In this document: positions 45,118 through 53,352 of the stretch, piece after piece
Layout: each line of letters starts with the position of its first letter
Position numbering within the stretch: position 1 is the first letter of the stretch
Assembly (NCBI GenBank): GCA_900540595.1
Contig: UQGL01000015.1
Location: forward strand, 1 to 56,507
Origin: an uncultured Oscillospiraceae bacterium
GTDB lineage: Bacteria > Bacillota > Clostridia > Oscillospirales > Ruminococcaceae
DNA length: 56,507 bases
Direction of reading: 5' to 3'
Notes under the pieces: model-generated
The model's database searches: none
What the model saw: the letters and a program-made list of their open reading frames with translations, nothing else
Told to the model about the DNA's origin: nothing
Translations under genes and position numbers: made by a program

Positions 45118-46332
45118 ATGCGCGCCTACGAACGACTGTTAAAATATGTAAAAATCCACACGACCTCTGACCCTGCCAGCGGCACCCATCCCAGCACGCT
45201 GCGCCAGTTTGATTTGGCCAAGATCCTCGTTGAGGAGCTGAAAGAGCTTGGTCTTGCCGATGCCCATGTAGATGAGCATTGCTATGTCTATGCCACCCTG
45301 CCCGCCACCCCGGGGCAGGAGAGCGCCAAGCCCCTCGGCTTTATCGCCCACATGGACACGGCGGACGATGCCAGCGGTGAAAATGTGCAGCCGCAGATCC
45401 ATGAGAACTATGATGGCGGCCCCGTAACCCTGCCGGCTACCGGCACGGTGCTGGACCCCGCGACCTTCCCGTTCCTCAAAGAGATGAAGGGCCAGACCCT
45501 CATCACCACTGATGGCTCCACGCTGCTGGGTGCAGATGACAAGGCCGGTGTTGCCGAAATTATGACCGCGCTTGAGCGCATCATCGCTGAAAACCGCCCC
45601 CACGGCAAGCTCTGCATCGGCTTCACCCCCGATGAGGAGATCGGCGAGGGCGCAAGCCTGTTTGATGTAGAGGGCTTCGGTGCAGCCTACGCCTACACCG
45701 TTGACGGCGAGGATGTCGGTGAGATCAGCTACGAGAACTTCAACGCCGCCGCGGCGGTCGTGACCGTCCACGGCTTCAGCGTCCACCCCGGCAGTGCCAA
45801 GAACACGATGATCAACGCCCAGAATGTGGCCATGGAGTTCCACGCCGCACTGCCCGCTTTCTCCCGCCCGGAGCATACCGAGGGCCGCGAGGGCTTCTTC
45901 CACCTGACCAGTATGCAGGGCGATGTGACCACCGCGCATCTGGGCTACATCGTGCGTGACCACGATGCCGCCAAGTTTGCCGCCCGCAAGGCCCAGATGC
46001 AGCATATTGCAGACTGCCTCAACGAGCGCTACGGTGCCGGTACCGTGGAGCTGGACATCAAGGACAGCTATTATAATATGTTGGAGAAGATCCAGCCGCA
46101 CTTCCATCTGGTCGAAAACGCCCGCAAGGCGATCTGCGCAGCAGGCCTTGCACCGATCGAAAGCCCCGTCCGCGGCGGCACCGATGGCGCAACGCTGAGC
46201 TATATGGGGCTGCCCTGCCCGAACCTCGGCACCGGCGGCTTCAACTTCCACGGCCCGTGTGAGTGCATCACCGCCGAGAAGATGGACCAGGGCGTTGAGA
46301 TCCTGTTGAATCTGGTGGAGCTGTACAAGTAA
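45118..46332 (+). CDS. pepT: Peptidase T (tripeptidase, M20B)
   Basis: Cytoplasmic dizinc aminotripeptidase, 404 residues. Metal ligands appear as His78 in IAHMDTAD, the Asp of LLGADDKAG, the Glu pair in TPDEEIGEG, and a late His in NFHGPCEC. The dimerisation lid carries HGFSVHPGSAKN. The start MRAYERLL has AAGGAGGA 9 nt upstream. Monocistronic. Confidence 0.95.
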   Translation: MRAYERLLKYVKIHTTSDPASGTHPSTLRQFDLAKILVEELKELGLADAHVDEHCYVYATLPATPGQESAKPLGFIAHMDTADDASGENVQPQIHENYDGGPVTLPATGTVLDPATFPFLKEMKGQTLITTDGSTLLGADDKAGVAEIMTALERIIAENRPHGKLCIGFTPDEEIGEGASLFDVEGFGAAYAYTVDGEDVGEISYENFNAAAAVVTVHGFSVHPGSAKNTMINAQNVAMEFHAALPAFSRPEHTEGREGFFHLTSMQGDVTTAHLGYIVRDHDAAKFAARKAQMQHIADCLNERYGAGTVELDIKDSYYNMLEKIQPHFHLVENARKAICAAGLAPIESPVRGGTDGATLSYMGLPCPNLGTGGFNFHGPCECITAEKMDQGVEILLNLVELYK

Positions 46333-46350
46333 CGCTTTATAAATAAGGAA

Positions 46351-46388
46351 CAGCCCGCGCTTCAAAAAGAAGCGCGGGCTGGTTGTTT
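46351..46388 (+). terminator. Terminator of pepT
   Basis: A 13-bp perfect stem (CAGCCCGCGCTTC with GAAGCGCGGGCTG) with AAAAA loop, then GTTGTTTAT. Confidence 0.87.
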
Positions 46389-46392
46389 ATAT

Positions 46393-46557
46393 GGCTTCCC
46401 CCGTGGGGGAAGCTGTCGGCGGCCCCGACCGCCGACTGATGAGGGGCGCGTTTGCCGGTGCGACCCATTTGCGGGCTGTGACGCAGCGGCGGCCAGAGGT
46501 CTGGCCACCCTACGGACTCTCGTTCATGTCGTTGTAGGGGAGGGATTCATCCCTCTA
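46393..46557. repeat. Family B element, copy 3 (degraded 3' end), and family A remnant
   Basis: GCTTCCCCC/GGGGGAAGC, then GTCGGCGG/CCGCCGACTGATGAGGGGC; the 3' arm is largely lost after GGCCACC. A short family A remnant (GTAGGGGAGGGATTCATCCCTC) follows at 46534-46557. It sits between convergent pepT and the SdpI-like gene. Confidence 0.65.
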
Positions 46558-46621
46558 GTGCACCTGCCCATAGCTGCAACATTCTCCGGGCAACATCTAT
46601 ACCGCCCATGCAAACGGGGAG

Positions 46622-46999
46622 TTATTTACGCGTTCCGTCGTCATTAAAATGCTTTTTCAAGGCTTTTTCTGTCGGGTAAATTGATGCAACCATAACAAAA
46701 CATTGAATTGCCACAAGAATCAGCCCTGCAATTCCAATCATATTCTCATCACTATGGTATAACGGAATATGTATCAAAGCGGATGCTATAGTCGTTACCC
46801 ATCCTACTTTCCACCAAAGTTTTCCGCAGTAGTCGTGGGCAAATTTCCAAGTGTCCATATTTTTCATGGAGCGAGTTGTCCTATACCCAACCAGACTATT
46901 TATATGCTTTGGGCAGTGTTTCCACATCATTCTTCCTACAATAACCATAACAATGGGAACTAGCATATCACATAGTAACATAAACCACCAAAACCACAT
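46622..46999 (-). CDS. SdpI-family membrane protein, AT-rich
   Basis: A 125-residue membrane protein with three hydrophobic segments. The SdpI/YhfL signature LVGYRTTRSMKNMDTWKFA is clear. The family includes the immunity protein SdpI that protects B. subtilis from the SdpC toxin, but many members have other uses. Codon use is much richer in A/T than in the neighbours, suggesting recent acquisition. The start MWFWWFML has GGAGGT 7 nt upstream; a frame start at 47041 lies in the adjacent repeat. Confidence 0.8.
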   Translation of the reverse strand: MWFWWFMLLCDMLVPIVMVIVGRMMWKHCPKHINSLVGYRTTRSMKNMDTWKFAHDYCGKLWWKVGWVTTIASALIHIPLYHSDENMIGIAGLILVAIQCFVMVASIYPTEKALKKHFNDDGTRK

Positions 47000-47026
47000 A
47001 AAATTCACCTCCACTTTAAGCAGGAT

Positions 47027-47112
47027 GTAGGGGCCGCACATGTGCGGCCCGCAACCTGACGGGAAACGCCCTTTTGCGGGAAAGCCGCGGGCCGGGCATG
47101 CCCGGCCCCTAC
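47027..47112. repeat. Family A structured repeat, 86-nt unit
   Basis: GTAGGGGC to GCCCCTAC with arms CCGCACATGTGCGG and CCGGGCATGCCCGG, between the two sdpI-like genes. Confidence 0.85.
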
Positions 47113-47128
47113 ACGGCGTTTTTAGAAA

Positions 47129-47794
47129 TCACTTCATCTTCCCGATATACACCAGATACGAATACAAATAGATCCATGCGGTGCCGCCGAAAACGGCGAC
47201 AAGCAGCAGAATCATGCACCCGGCGTCACCCAACAGACCGCCCAGAAAAGCAATCACCAAAAGCGAGATGCCCATGATAACAAAGGTATACCCGCCCATG
47301 CGCTGGGTACGCTGCCAGTTGTGCTCATCGTTCAGCGCCCACGGTGTGCGGCAGCCAAAGGTGTAGTTCTGCTTGATCTGCGGCATAAAGTTGCCCATGA
47401 TGATGAACAGCACACCGATGCCGCCGCAGACCAGAATGCTGACAATGTTGCTGCCGTCCGGCAGTTTGCCGAACACAGCCAGTTCACTCAGCCAGCTGAA
47501 CATGGCCATCATTACGGTGAACAGCACCACAAACAGGTTCCACACCTTGCCGAATTTCTCAAAATTCTGGTGCTTGGGGTCGACTTTGCGGATGACCTCA
47601 AACATAATAAGCATTGCAAACGGAAGAGCGGCCAAAATCAAAATGGTGGACTTTGGCCCCCAGCCGTTGACCTGCCCGCTTGCGCCCCAGTGGGTGGGCA
47701 CAATATCCGGCAGGGAAGGGTAGAAGTACAGGTGCGCGGCAAAATTCAGCGCGCACACCACGGCTAAAATCCAGAACAGCTTATTCTTTTTCAT
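47129..47794 (-). CDS. SdpI-type membrane protein with DUF1648 domain
   Basis: A 221-residue protein with about six membrane helices. Residues 20-65 are the DUF1648 domain (LPDIVPTHWGASGQVNGWG), and the SdpI signature follows near 145-165 (NYTFGCRTPWALNDEHNWQRT). This two-domain layout is that of B. subtilis SdpI, signal receptor and immunity protein. Its start overlaps the end of the ArsR-type gene by 14 nt, matching the sdpRI arrangement. Whether a toxin exists elsewhere cannot be seen here. Confidence 0.88.
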   Translation of the reverse strand: MKKNKLFWILAVVCALNFAAHLYFYPSLPDIVPTHWGASGQVNGWGPKSTILILAALPFAMLIMFEVIRKVDPKHQNFEKFGKVWNLFVVLFTVMMAMFSWLSELAVFGKLPDGSNIVSILVCGGIGVLFIIMGNFMPQIKQNYTFGCRTPWALNDEHNWQRTQRMGGYTFVIMGISLLVIAFLGGLLGDAGCMILLLVAVFGGTAWIYLYSYLVYIGKMK

Positions 47795-48062
47795 CGTTGT
47801 GCCCTCCTACAAGGCCGCAGTCGTAAAACCACTTCATCAATTCCTGAAACACGGTCAGATTCACGCTGTACACGATGTTCTGGCCGCGCCGCTCATCGGT
47901 GATAAGCTCGGCACTCTTTAAAATGTTCAGGTGGTGGCTGACAGACGGTTTCGTCATCTCAAAATGTGCGGCGATCTCCCCGGCAGTCAGATCGCCCTGT
48001 GCCAGCAATTCTAAAATGCGCCGCCGTGTCGGGTCGGCCAGCGCCTTAAAAGCGTCTCCCAT
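47781..48062 (-). CDS. ArsR-family repressor, SdpR-like
   Basis: A winged-helix repressor of about 93 residues (FKALADPTRRRILELLAQGD, TAGEIAAHFEMTKPSVSHHLNIL, and the wing RRGQNIVYSVN). There are no cysteine metal-site motifs (no CxC), consistent with SdpR rather than a metal sensor. Two in-frame ATGs exist; the first lies immediately next to GGAGG (no spacing), so the second is chosen. In B. subtilis, SdpR represses its own operon until SdpI sequesters it at the membrane. Confidence 0.88.
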   Translation of the reverse strand: MGDAFKALADPTRRRILELLAQGDLTAGEIAAHFEMTKPSVSHHLNILKSAELITDERRGQNIVYSVNLTVFQELMKWFYDCGLVGGHNDEKE

Positions 48063-48089
48063 GCAGGCTGACATCCTCCTTTACCATAT

Positions 48090-48249
48090 GTAGGGGCGGG
48101 GCTCTGCTTCGCCCGTGCCCGCTCTCGTGCGAGAACTTTGCGGGTCGATGCAAGCATCGACCCCTACGCCGTAAGGGCGGATTCCATATCCGCCCGGGAA
48201 CATAGTGGTGGCTGCGGCTTTTCCGGGCGGAGCAGAGCCCCGCCCCTAC
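48090..48249. repeat. Family A tandem pair (78-nt and 79-nt units, 3-nt linker)
   Basis: The outer ends are a long inverted repeat: GTAGGGGCGGGGCTCTGC at 48090 and GCAGAGCCCCGCCCCTAC ending at 48249. Inner arms are GGTCGATGCAAGCATCGACC and GCGGATTCCATATCCGC. Linker GCC (48168-48170). The pair resembles a miniature inverted-repeat element. Confidence 0.85.
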
Positions 48250-48269
48250 GGTGCAATCACCCATAATAC

Positions 48270-48364
48270 ATGGATAATTAGATAACCGTCTAACTATCCA
48301 TGCCCCTACTATACGCTAAGCGTCTGCCCTTGTCAATAGATATTTAGAAAAATATCTAACTATC
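48270..48364. promoter_or_regulatory. Two TTAGA-N6-TCTAA operators upstream of the sdpR-like gene
   Basis: Site one (48270-48301) is a 13-bp arm pair, ATGGATAATTAGA and TCTAACTATCCAT, with one mispair and a 6-nt centre. Site two (48344-48359) is TTAGA-AAAATA-TCTAA, and both sites continue with CTATC. On the minus strand a TATTAT -10-like box lies next to site one. Binding by the ArsR-type protein is inferred. Confidence 0.6.
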
Positions 48365-48441
48365 TGCCGCCCTCCGCCTGTTTCTCTGAGTTTTACCAAC
48401 GATTTTTCTTGCAATTTCACAATTTGTTTTCAATTTCCCTA

Positions 48442-48469
48442 TTGACACGGTATGGAAATGTGCTACAAT
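48442..48469 (+). promoter_or_regulatory. Promoter of clpB
   Basis: TTGACA and TACAAT with 16-bp spacing, directly upstream of a CIRCE element. Confidence 0.82.
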
Positions 48470-48470
48470 A

Positions 48471-48497
48471 TTAGCAGTCTGATAGATAGAGTGCTAA
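48471..48497 (+). promoter_or_regulatory. CIRCE operator (HrcA binding site)
   Basis: TTAGCAGTC-N9-GAGTGCTAA, the CIRCE consensus with one mismatch in the left arm (consensus TTAGCACTC). It overlaps the expected transcription start, so HrcA should block clpB expression except under heat or protein-folding stress. Confidence 0.92.
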
Positions 48498-48611
48498 AAA
48501 CAAACGAGCTTCCAGAAAATGCCTCAAAGGCGCTGAAAGTACAAATTGATTAGCAATCTAAATATCTAACTGCCAAGCAATGCGATATCTGCAATGAAGG
48601 AGGTACGCACT

Positions 48612-51224
48612 ATGAATATCGAACAAATGACACAAAAGACCCGTGAGGCTCTGCAGGCTGCACAGCGCATCGCGGTGGAATATTCCAACAACGCGGTGGA
48701 GCAGGAGCATCTGCTCGCCGCGCTGGCCCAGCAGCAGGACGGGCTTATCCCGCAGATGCTGCAGACCCTCGGCGTGGACGCCAATGCCTTTGCACAGGCG
48801 GCTTTGCAGAAGGTGGAGGCACTGCCCCGTGTGACCGGCTCCGGCCGTGACCCGGAGAAGATCTATATCTCGAGCGATCTTGACCGCGCCCTCAACGCAG
48901 CGGAACAACAGGCCAAGCAGATGAAGGATGAATACATCAGCGTAGAGCATGTATTCCTTGGCATTTTGCAGCGCCCCGGTAAGGCTGCTAATGAAATTTT
49001 CAAGATGTTCGGCATTACGACTGAGAAATTTATGCAGCAGCTCAGTGCGGTGCGCGGCAACCAGCGTGTGACGAGTGATAACCCGGAGGACACCTACAAC
49101 GCCCTGAAAAAGTACGGGCAGGATCTTGTCGAGATGGCCCGCGCCAACAAGCTGGACCCTGTCATCGGCCGTGACTCCGAGATCCGCAATGTGATCCGTA
49201 TCCTTTCCCGTAAGCGCAAGAACAACCCTGTGCTGATCGGTGAGGCCGGTGTCGGCAAGACTGCCATCGCCGAAGGTCTTGCCCAGCGTATCGTGCGCGG
49301 CGATGTGCCCGAGAACCTGAAAGACCGTACCGTGTTCAGTCTGGATATGGGCGCGCTGGTCGCGGGTGCCAAGTACCGCGGCGAGTTTGAGGAACGCTTG
49401 AAGAGCGTCTTGAACGAGGTCAAGAAGTCCGAGGGCAAGATCATCCTCTTTATTGATGAGCTGCATACCATCGTCGGTGCCGGCAAAACTGATGGCGCGA
49501 TGGATGCCGGCAACCTGCTCAAGCCGATGCTGGCCCGCGGCGAGCTGCACTGCATCGGTGCAACTACGCTTGATGAGTACCGCGAATATATCGAGAAGGA
49601 CCCTGCGCTGGAACGCCGTTTCCAGCCTGTTATGGTCAACGAGCCGACCGTTGAGGACACTATCTCGATCCTGCGTGGTCTGAAGGAACGGTATGAGGTC
49701 TACCACGGCGTCAAGATTCAGGACGCTGCGCTCATCGCCGCCGCGACCCTGTCCGACCGCTATATTACCGACCGCTTCCTGCCCGACAAGGCCATTGACC
49801 TTGTGGATGAAGCCTGCGCCATGGTCAAGACGGAGCTGGATTCGATGCCTGCGGAACTCGATGAAATGAACCACCGCATCACCCAGCTGCAGATCGAGGA
49901 GGCCTCCTTAAAGAAGGAAACCGATGAGCTGTCCAAGCAGCGTCTGGCCACCCTTGAAAAAGAGATGGCTGAGCTGCGCGACAGCTTCAACAGCAAGAAG
50001 GCCCAGTGGGAAAACGAGAAGAACGCCGTGAACAAGGTGCAGAGCCTGCGTGCCGAGGTGGAGTCCACCAAGGCTGAAATCGAGAAGGCTACCCGCACCG
50101 GTGATTACGCCAAGGCCGGCGAGCTGCAGTACGGCAAGCTGCCCACCCTGCAGAAGCAGTTGGAAGAGGAAGAAAAAATCGCCGAGGCGAAGAAGGAATC
50201 CAGCCTGCTGCGTGACCGTGTGACGGATGATGAGATCGCCCGCATTGTGGCCCGCTGGACTGGTATCCCAGTCTCCAAGCTGGTCGAGGGCGAACGCGAA
50301 AAGCTGCTGCGCCTGCCGGACACGCTGCATCAGCGGGTCATCGGTCAGGACGAGGCCGTGCAGAAGGTCGCGGACGCGATCCTGCGCTCCCGCGCCGGTA
50401 TCGCCAACCCGAACCGCCCGATCGGCAGCTTCCTGTTCCTTGGCCCCACGGGCGTCGGCAAGACCGAGCTGGCCAAGGCGCTGGCGCAGGCCCTGTTTGA
50501 CGATGAAAAGAACATGGTCCGTATCGACATGACCGAGTATATGGAAAAATTCAGCGTATCTCGTCTGATCGGTGCGCCTCCGGGATATGTCGGCTATGAG
50601 GAGGGCGGTCAGCTGACCGAGGCCGTGCGCCGCCATCCCTACAGTGTTGTGCTTTTCGATGAGGTCGAAAAAGCACACCCGGATGTCTTTAACATCCTGC
50701 TGCAGGTGCTGGATGACGGCCGTATCACCGACAGTCAGGGCCGCACGGTGGACTTCAAGAACACCGTTATCATCCTTACCTCCAACCTCGGCTCCGACCT
50801 GATTCTGGAGGATCTTGAAAAGAGCCGTGCGATGGGCAAGAATGAGCTGTCCGAGGAGGCTAAGAACGCCATCGACCAGCTGCTCAAGCGGCAGTTCCGT
50901 CCGGAGTTCCTCAACCGCCTGGATGACATCGTATACTACAAGAGCCTGACGAAGCAGGAGATCGGCTCCATCGTGGATTTGATGCTGGCTGACCTGCGCC
51001 GCCGTCTGGCCGACAAGCAGTTGAATCTGGTCGTCACCGATGCGGCGAAGAACGCCATCATTGACGGCGGCTATGACCCGATCTACGGTGCCCGCCCGCT
51101 GAAGCGGTATATTCAGGCCCATGTCGAGACGATGATCGCCAAGGAAATCATCGGCGGCTCCCATGCGGCAGGTGATACCCTGACTGTGGACGCAGATGCC
51201 GAGGGCAAGCTTGTACTGCGTTGA
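48612..51224 (+). CDS. clpB: ATP-dependent disaggregase ClpB
   Basis: Hsp100 chaperone that pulls polypeptides out of aggregates with DnaK. The 870-residue protein has the Clp-N domain (residues 1 to ~145), the first AAA+ module with Walker [10 protein letters not shown] and Walker [11 protein letters not shown], the coiled-coil M domain (about 400-530, rich in Glu/Lys) and a second AAA+ module with Walker [11 protein letters not shown]. No ClpP-binding loop is evident. The start [10 protein letters not shown] follows AAGGAGGT; the ATG at 48594 contains this SD and is rejected. Control by CIRCE is directly visible. Confidence 0.96.
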   Translation: MNIEQMTQKTREALQAAQRIAVEYSNNAVEQEHLLAALAQQQDGLIPQMLQTLGVDANAFAQAALQKVEALPRVTGSGRDPEKIYISSDLDRALNAAEQQAKQMKDEYISVEHVFLGILQRPGKAANEIFKMFGITTEKFMQQLSAVRGNQRVTSDNPEDTYNALKKYGQDLVEMARANKLDPVIGRDSEIRNVIRILSRKRKNNPVLIGEAGVGKTAIAEGLAQRIVRGDVPENLKDRTVFSLDMGALVAGAKYRGEFEERLKSVLNEVKKSEGKIILFIDELHTIVGAGKTDGAMDAGNLLKPMLARGELHCIGATTLDEYREYIEKDPALERRFQPVMVNEPTVEDTISILRGLKERYEVYHGVKIQDAALIAAATLSDRYITDRFLPDKAIDLVDEACAMVKTELDSMPAELDEMNHRITQLQIEEASLKKETDELSKQRLATLEKEMAELRDSFNSKKAQWENEKNAVNKVQSLRAEVESTKAEIEKATRTGDYAKAGELQYGKLPTLQKQLEEEEKIAEAKKESSLLRDRVTDDEIARIVARWTGIPVSKLVEGEREKLLRLPDTLHQRVIGQDEAVQKVADAILRSRAGIANPNRPIGSFLFLGPTGVGKTELAKALAQALFDDEKNMVRIDMTEYMEKFSVSRLIGAPPGYVGYEEGGQLTEAVRRHPYSVVLFDEVEKAHPDVFNILLQVLDDGRITDSQGRTVDFKNTVIILTSNLGSDLILEDLEKSRAMGKNELSEEAKNAIDQLLKRQFRPEFLNRLDDIVYYKSLTKQEIGSIVDLMLADLRRRLADKQLNLVVTDAAKNAIIDGGYDPIYGARPLKRYIQAHVETMIAKEIIGGSHAAGDTLTVDADAEGKLVLR

Positions 51225-51236
51225 AGCCGACAGGCT

Positions 51237-51266
51237 GTAGGGGCGGATGCTTGCATCGACCCGCAC
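51237..51266. repeat. Family A half unit after clpB
   Basis: GTAGGGGCGGATGCTTGCATCGACCC, an isolated left arm with hairpin GATGCTTGCATC. Confidence 0.6.
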
Positions 51267-51273
51267 AATAAAT

Positions 51274-51318
51274 AACGCTCCGGGCTGTGTGGAGTTCCAT
51301 ACAGCCCGGAGCGTTTTT
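51274..51318 (+). terminator. Terminator of clpB
   Basis: A 19-bp stem with one wobble and an AGTT loop ends in five T. Confidence 0.93.
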
Positions 51319-51336
51319 GTTTTGGTAAGCAGCACG

Positions 51337-51496
51337 GCAGGGACCGCACATGTGCGGCCCGCAAGTTCCCGGCAGCCCCAGCGCTTCCGGGTCGATGACG
51401 AGCATCGACCCCTACGCCGTAGGGGCGGATTCCATATCCGCCCGATCGTCCGGGCGTTTGCGGGTAAGCCGCAGGCCCGGCAGGCCGGGCTCCTGC
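51337..51496. repeat. Family A tandem pair (79-nt and 78-nt units, 3-nt linker)
   Basis: Unit one (51337-51415) has arms CCGCACATGTGCGG and GGTCGATGACGAGCATCGACC; unit two (51419-51496) has arms GCGGATTCCATATCCGC and GCCCGGCAGGCCGGGC. Linker GCC. It lies between convergent clpB and mntP. Confidence 0.82.
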
Positions 51497-51510
51497 AGGG
51501 AACACCGATT

Positions 51511-52068
51511 TTACAGTACCCCCAGCCCGGTCAGCAGCGTTTTGATGCCGATCAAAATCAGAACGATACCGCCGATGCGCTCGGCGGGGGCGCGGTATTT
51601 GTCGCCGAACAGCGCGCCTACCTTGACGCCGACAGCGGACAGCAGGCAGGTGATGATGCCGATAAGCCCGGCAGCGGGCAGAATATCCACCTGCATGGCG
51701 GCAAAGCTGACGCCGACAGCAAAGGCATCAATGCTGGTGGCAATCGCCAGCGGCAGCATCGCCTTGGCGGAATAATCATCGTCCAGCTGCTCATCTCCGG
51801 CAAAGCTCTCCTTGACCATGTTGGCACCGATGAACGCCAGCAGCACAAAGGCAATCCAGGGACCGAACTTTGTCAGCAGCGCCGAAAACCGGTCGCCGAG
51901 GAAATAGCCCAGCGCGGGCATCAGCGCCTGAAAACCGCCAAACCAAAGCCCGCAGGTCAGGGCGTGGGTAAGGCTGACCCTGCGGACAGACAGTCCCTTG
52001 CAGATCGAAACGGCAAATGCGTCCATCGAGAGGCTGACGGCAATCAGGATCAAATCAAAGAAAGTCAT
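51511..52068 (-). CDS. mntP: Manganese efflux pump MntP
   Basis: A 185-residue, six-helix membrane exporter. It is an internal duplication with one acidic motif in each half: SLSMDAFAVSICKGL near residues 13-27 and ATSIDAFAVGVSFA near 110-123. The conserved Asp residues in these motifs bind Mn2+ in the family. The upstream yybP-ykoY riboswitch supports the assignment to manganese. Single gene. Confidence 0.95.
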   Translation of the reverse strand: MTFFDLILIAVSLSMDAFAVSICKGLSVRRVSLTHALTCGLWFGGFQALMPALGYFLGDRFSALLTKFGPWIAFVLLAFIGANMVKESFAGDEQLDDDYSAKAMLPLAIATSIDAFAVGVSFAAMQVDILPAAGLIGIITCLLSAVGVKVGALFGDKYRAPAERIGGIVLILIGIKTLLTGLGVL

Positions 52069-52111
52069 GGCATATTCCTCCGTTTTGTCAGGAAGTGTCA
52101 GGAAACGGCAT

Positions 52112-52245
52112 AAAAAAAGACCTATCTGCCCTGTTACAGGCAGATAAGTCTCGTCGTTTAAAGTTAAGCCAGAGCCCTATAGCTCATTGTGTTGGCAGAA
52201 CTGCGCGGCGGCTGCTCCACCCCGCGCTGACTACTCCCTTATTGC
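52112..52245 (-). ncRNA. yybP-ykoY manganese riboswitch of mntP
   Basis: Read on the minus strand: the 5' motif AGGGAGTAG (about 52242), a GC-rich stem CAGCGCGGGG..., CTGGCTTAACTTTAAACGACGAGAC (conserved GGCTTAA and CGAGAC parts at about 52145-52175), then an expression-platform stem AGACTTATCTGCC/GGCAGATAGGTCT followed by seven T. High Mn2+ should prevent this terminator and switch mntP on. Family recognised from motifs; no covariance search was run. Confidence 0.88.
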
Positions 52246-52252
52246 TTTAAAT

Positions 52253-52281
52253 AGTGTAGCATGCGGAAGAATCCTTGTCAA
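52253..52281 (-). promoter_or_regulatory. Promoter of the mntP riboswitch transcript
   Basis: On the minus strand TTGACA (52281-52276) and TACACT (52258-52253) are 17 bp apart, immediately before the riboswitch. Confidence 0.8.
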
Positions 52282-52312
52282 TGCGTTAGAAATAGCTAAT
52301 TCTTGCGATAAG

Positions 52313-52450
52313 GCTTCCCCCTCGGGGGAAGCTGTCCGCAAAGCGGACTGATGAGGGGCAACCTTGCCGTTATAGCTCATTTGTGTTTGACTGCGGTAAA
52401 GCTGCCCCTCATCCGGCCCTGCGGGGCCACCTTCCCCCTCGGGGGAAGGC
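52313..52450. repeat. Family B structured intergenic element, copy 4 (138 nt)
   Basis: The cleanest copy: GCTTCCCCCTCGGGGGAAGC, then GTCCGCAAAGCGGAC, TGATGAGGGGC paired with GCCCCTCATC, GGCCCTGCGGGGCC, and CCTTCCCCCTCGGGGGAAGG. Located between divergent mntP and the HAD gene, upstream of both promoters. Confidence 0.82.
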
Positions 52451-52467
52451 AAGGAACTTTAACCATC

Positions 52468-52496
52468 TTGCATAATCCCCCATTTTAGAGTACAAT
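52468..52496 (+). promoter_or_regulatory. Promoter of the HAD phosphatase gene
   Basis: TTGCAT and TACAAT with 17-bp spacing, 37 bp before the start codon. Confidence 0.72.
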
Positions 52497-52533
52497 ATAC
52501 ACAAATCTGCAATCTGCATCCGGGGGAATCACC

Positions 52534-53349
52534 ATGCAATATAAAATTCTGGCACTGGACCTTGACGGTACACTGACCAACACCGATAAAATCATCACGC
52601 CGCGCACCAAGGCGGCTCTGCAGGCGGCAGCACAAAGGGGCGTCTGTATCGTGCTGGCCAGCGGCCGTCCCACGGTCGGCATTGAGCCGCTGGCTAAGGA
52701 GCTGGAGCTGGAAAAATACGGCGGCTGTATCCTGAGCTACAACGGCGGTAAGATCATCGACTGCAAGACCGGTGAAACGCTTGTGCAGTACGCCTTCCCG
52801 GCGGATCTCATCGAGCCGGTCTGCACCTTCAGCCGGTATTGGAATGTCGTGCCGCTGACCTATGACCGAAACGGCATCGTGACCGAGGACCCCGCCAGCC
52901 CCTATGTGCAGGAGGAGGCCCGCATCAATCGTATTCCCGTGCGGCAGGTCGAGAACCTCCCCGCTGAGGTGACCTACCCCATCAACAAGCTGCTGCTGAC
53001 CGGTGACCCGGCGGATATGCCCCATGTCGAGGAGCTGATGCAGCAGGAATTTGCCGGCAAGCTGTCCATCTGCCGAAGCCAGCCTTTCTTTATTGAAACG
53101 ATGCCGCTGGGCGTGGGCAAGGATACCTCGCTGGAAATTCTGCTGCGTGCCAAGGGGCTGACCCCCGCCAACCTGATGGCCTGCGGTGACGGCTGGAATG
53201 ACCTGCCGATGATCCGTCTGGCGGGTCTGGGCGTGGCCATGGGCAATGCACAGGCCCCGGTCAAGGCCGCAGCGGACTGGCTGACCGCAGACAACGACCA
53301 TGACGGCGTGGGCCTTGCGGTCGAGAAGTTTATTTTAGAGGAGAACTGA
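52534..53349 (+). CDS. Cof-type HAD phosphatase
   Basis: A 271-residue HAD hydrolase of the Cof/IIB group. Motif I is LDLDGTLT (nucleophile Asp9, acid Asp11), motif II VLASGRP, motif IV CGDGWNDLPMI. A C2 cap lies between motifs II and III (about residues 85-195). These enzymes dephosphorylate sugar phosphates or FMN-like compounds; the substrate is not evident. The next gene begins 3 nt after its stop. Confidence 0.92.
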   Translation: MQYKILALDLDGTLTNTDKIITPRTKAALQAAAQRGVCIVLASGRPTVGIEPLAKELELEKYGGCILSYNGGKIIDCKTGETLVQYAFPADLIEPVCTFSRYWNVVPLTYDRNGIVTEDPASPYVQEEARINRIPVRQVENLPAEVTYPINKLLLTGDPADMPHVEELMQQEFAGKLSICRSQPFFIETMPLGVGKDTSLEILLRAKGLTPANLMACGDGWNDLPMIRLAGLGVAMGNAQAPVKAAADWLTADNDHDGVGLAVEKFILEEN

Positions 53350-53352
53350 CCT

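Noticed and set aside
42504..51496. CRISPR array
   Set aside because: Family A repeats are not regularly spaced with unique spacers, units are self-complementary and scattered, and no cas genes were seen.
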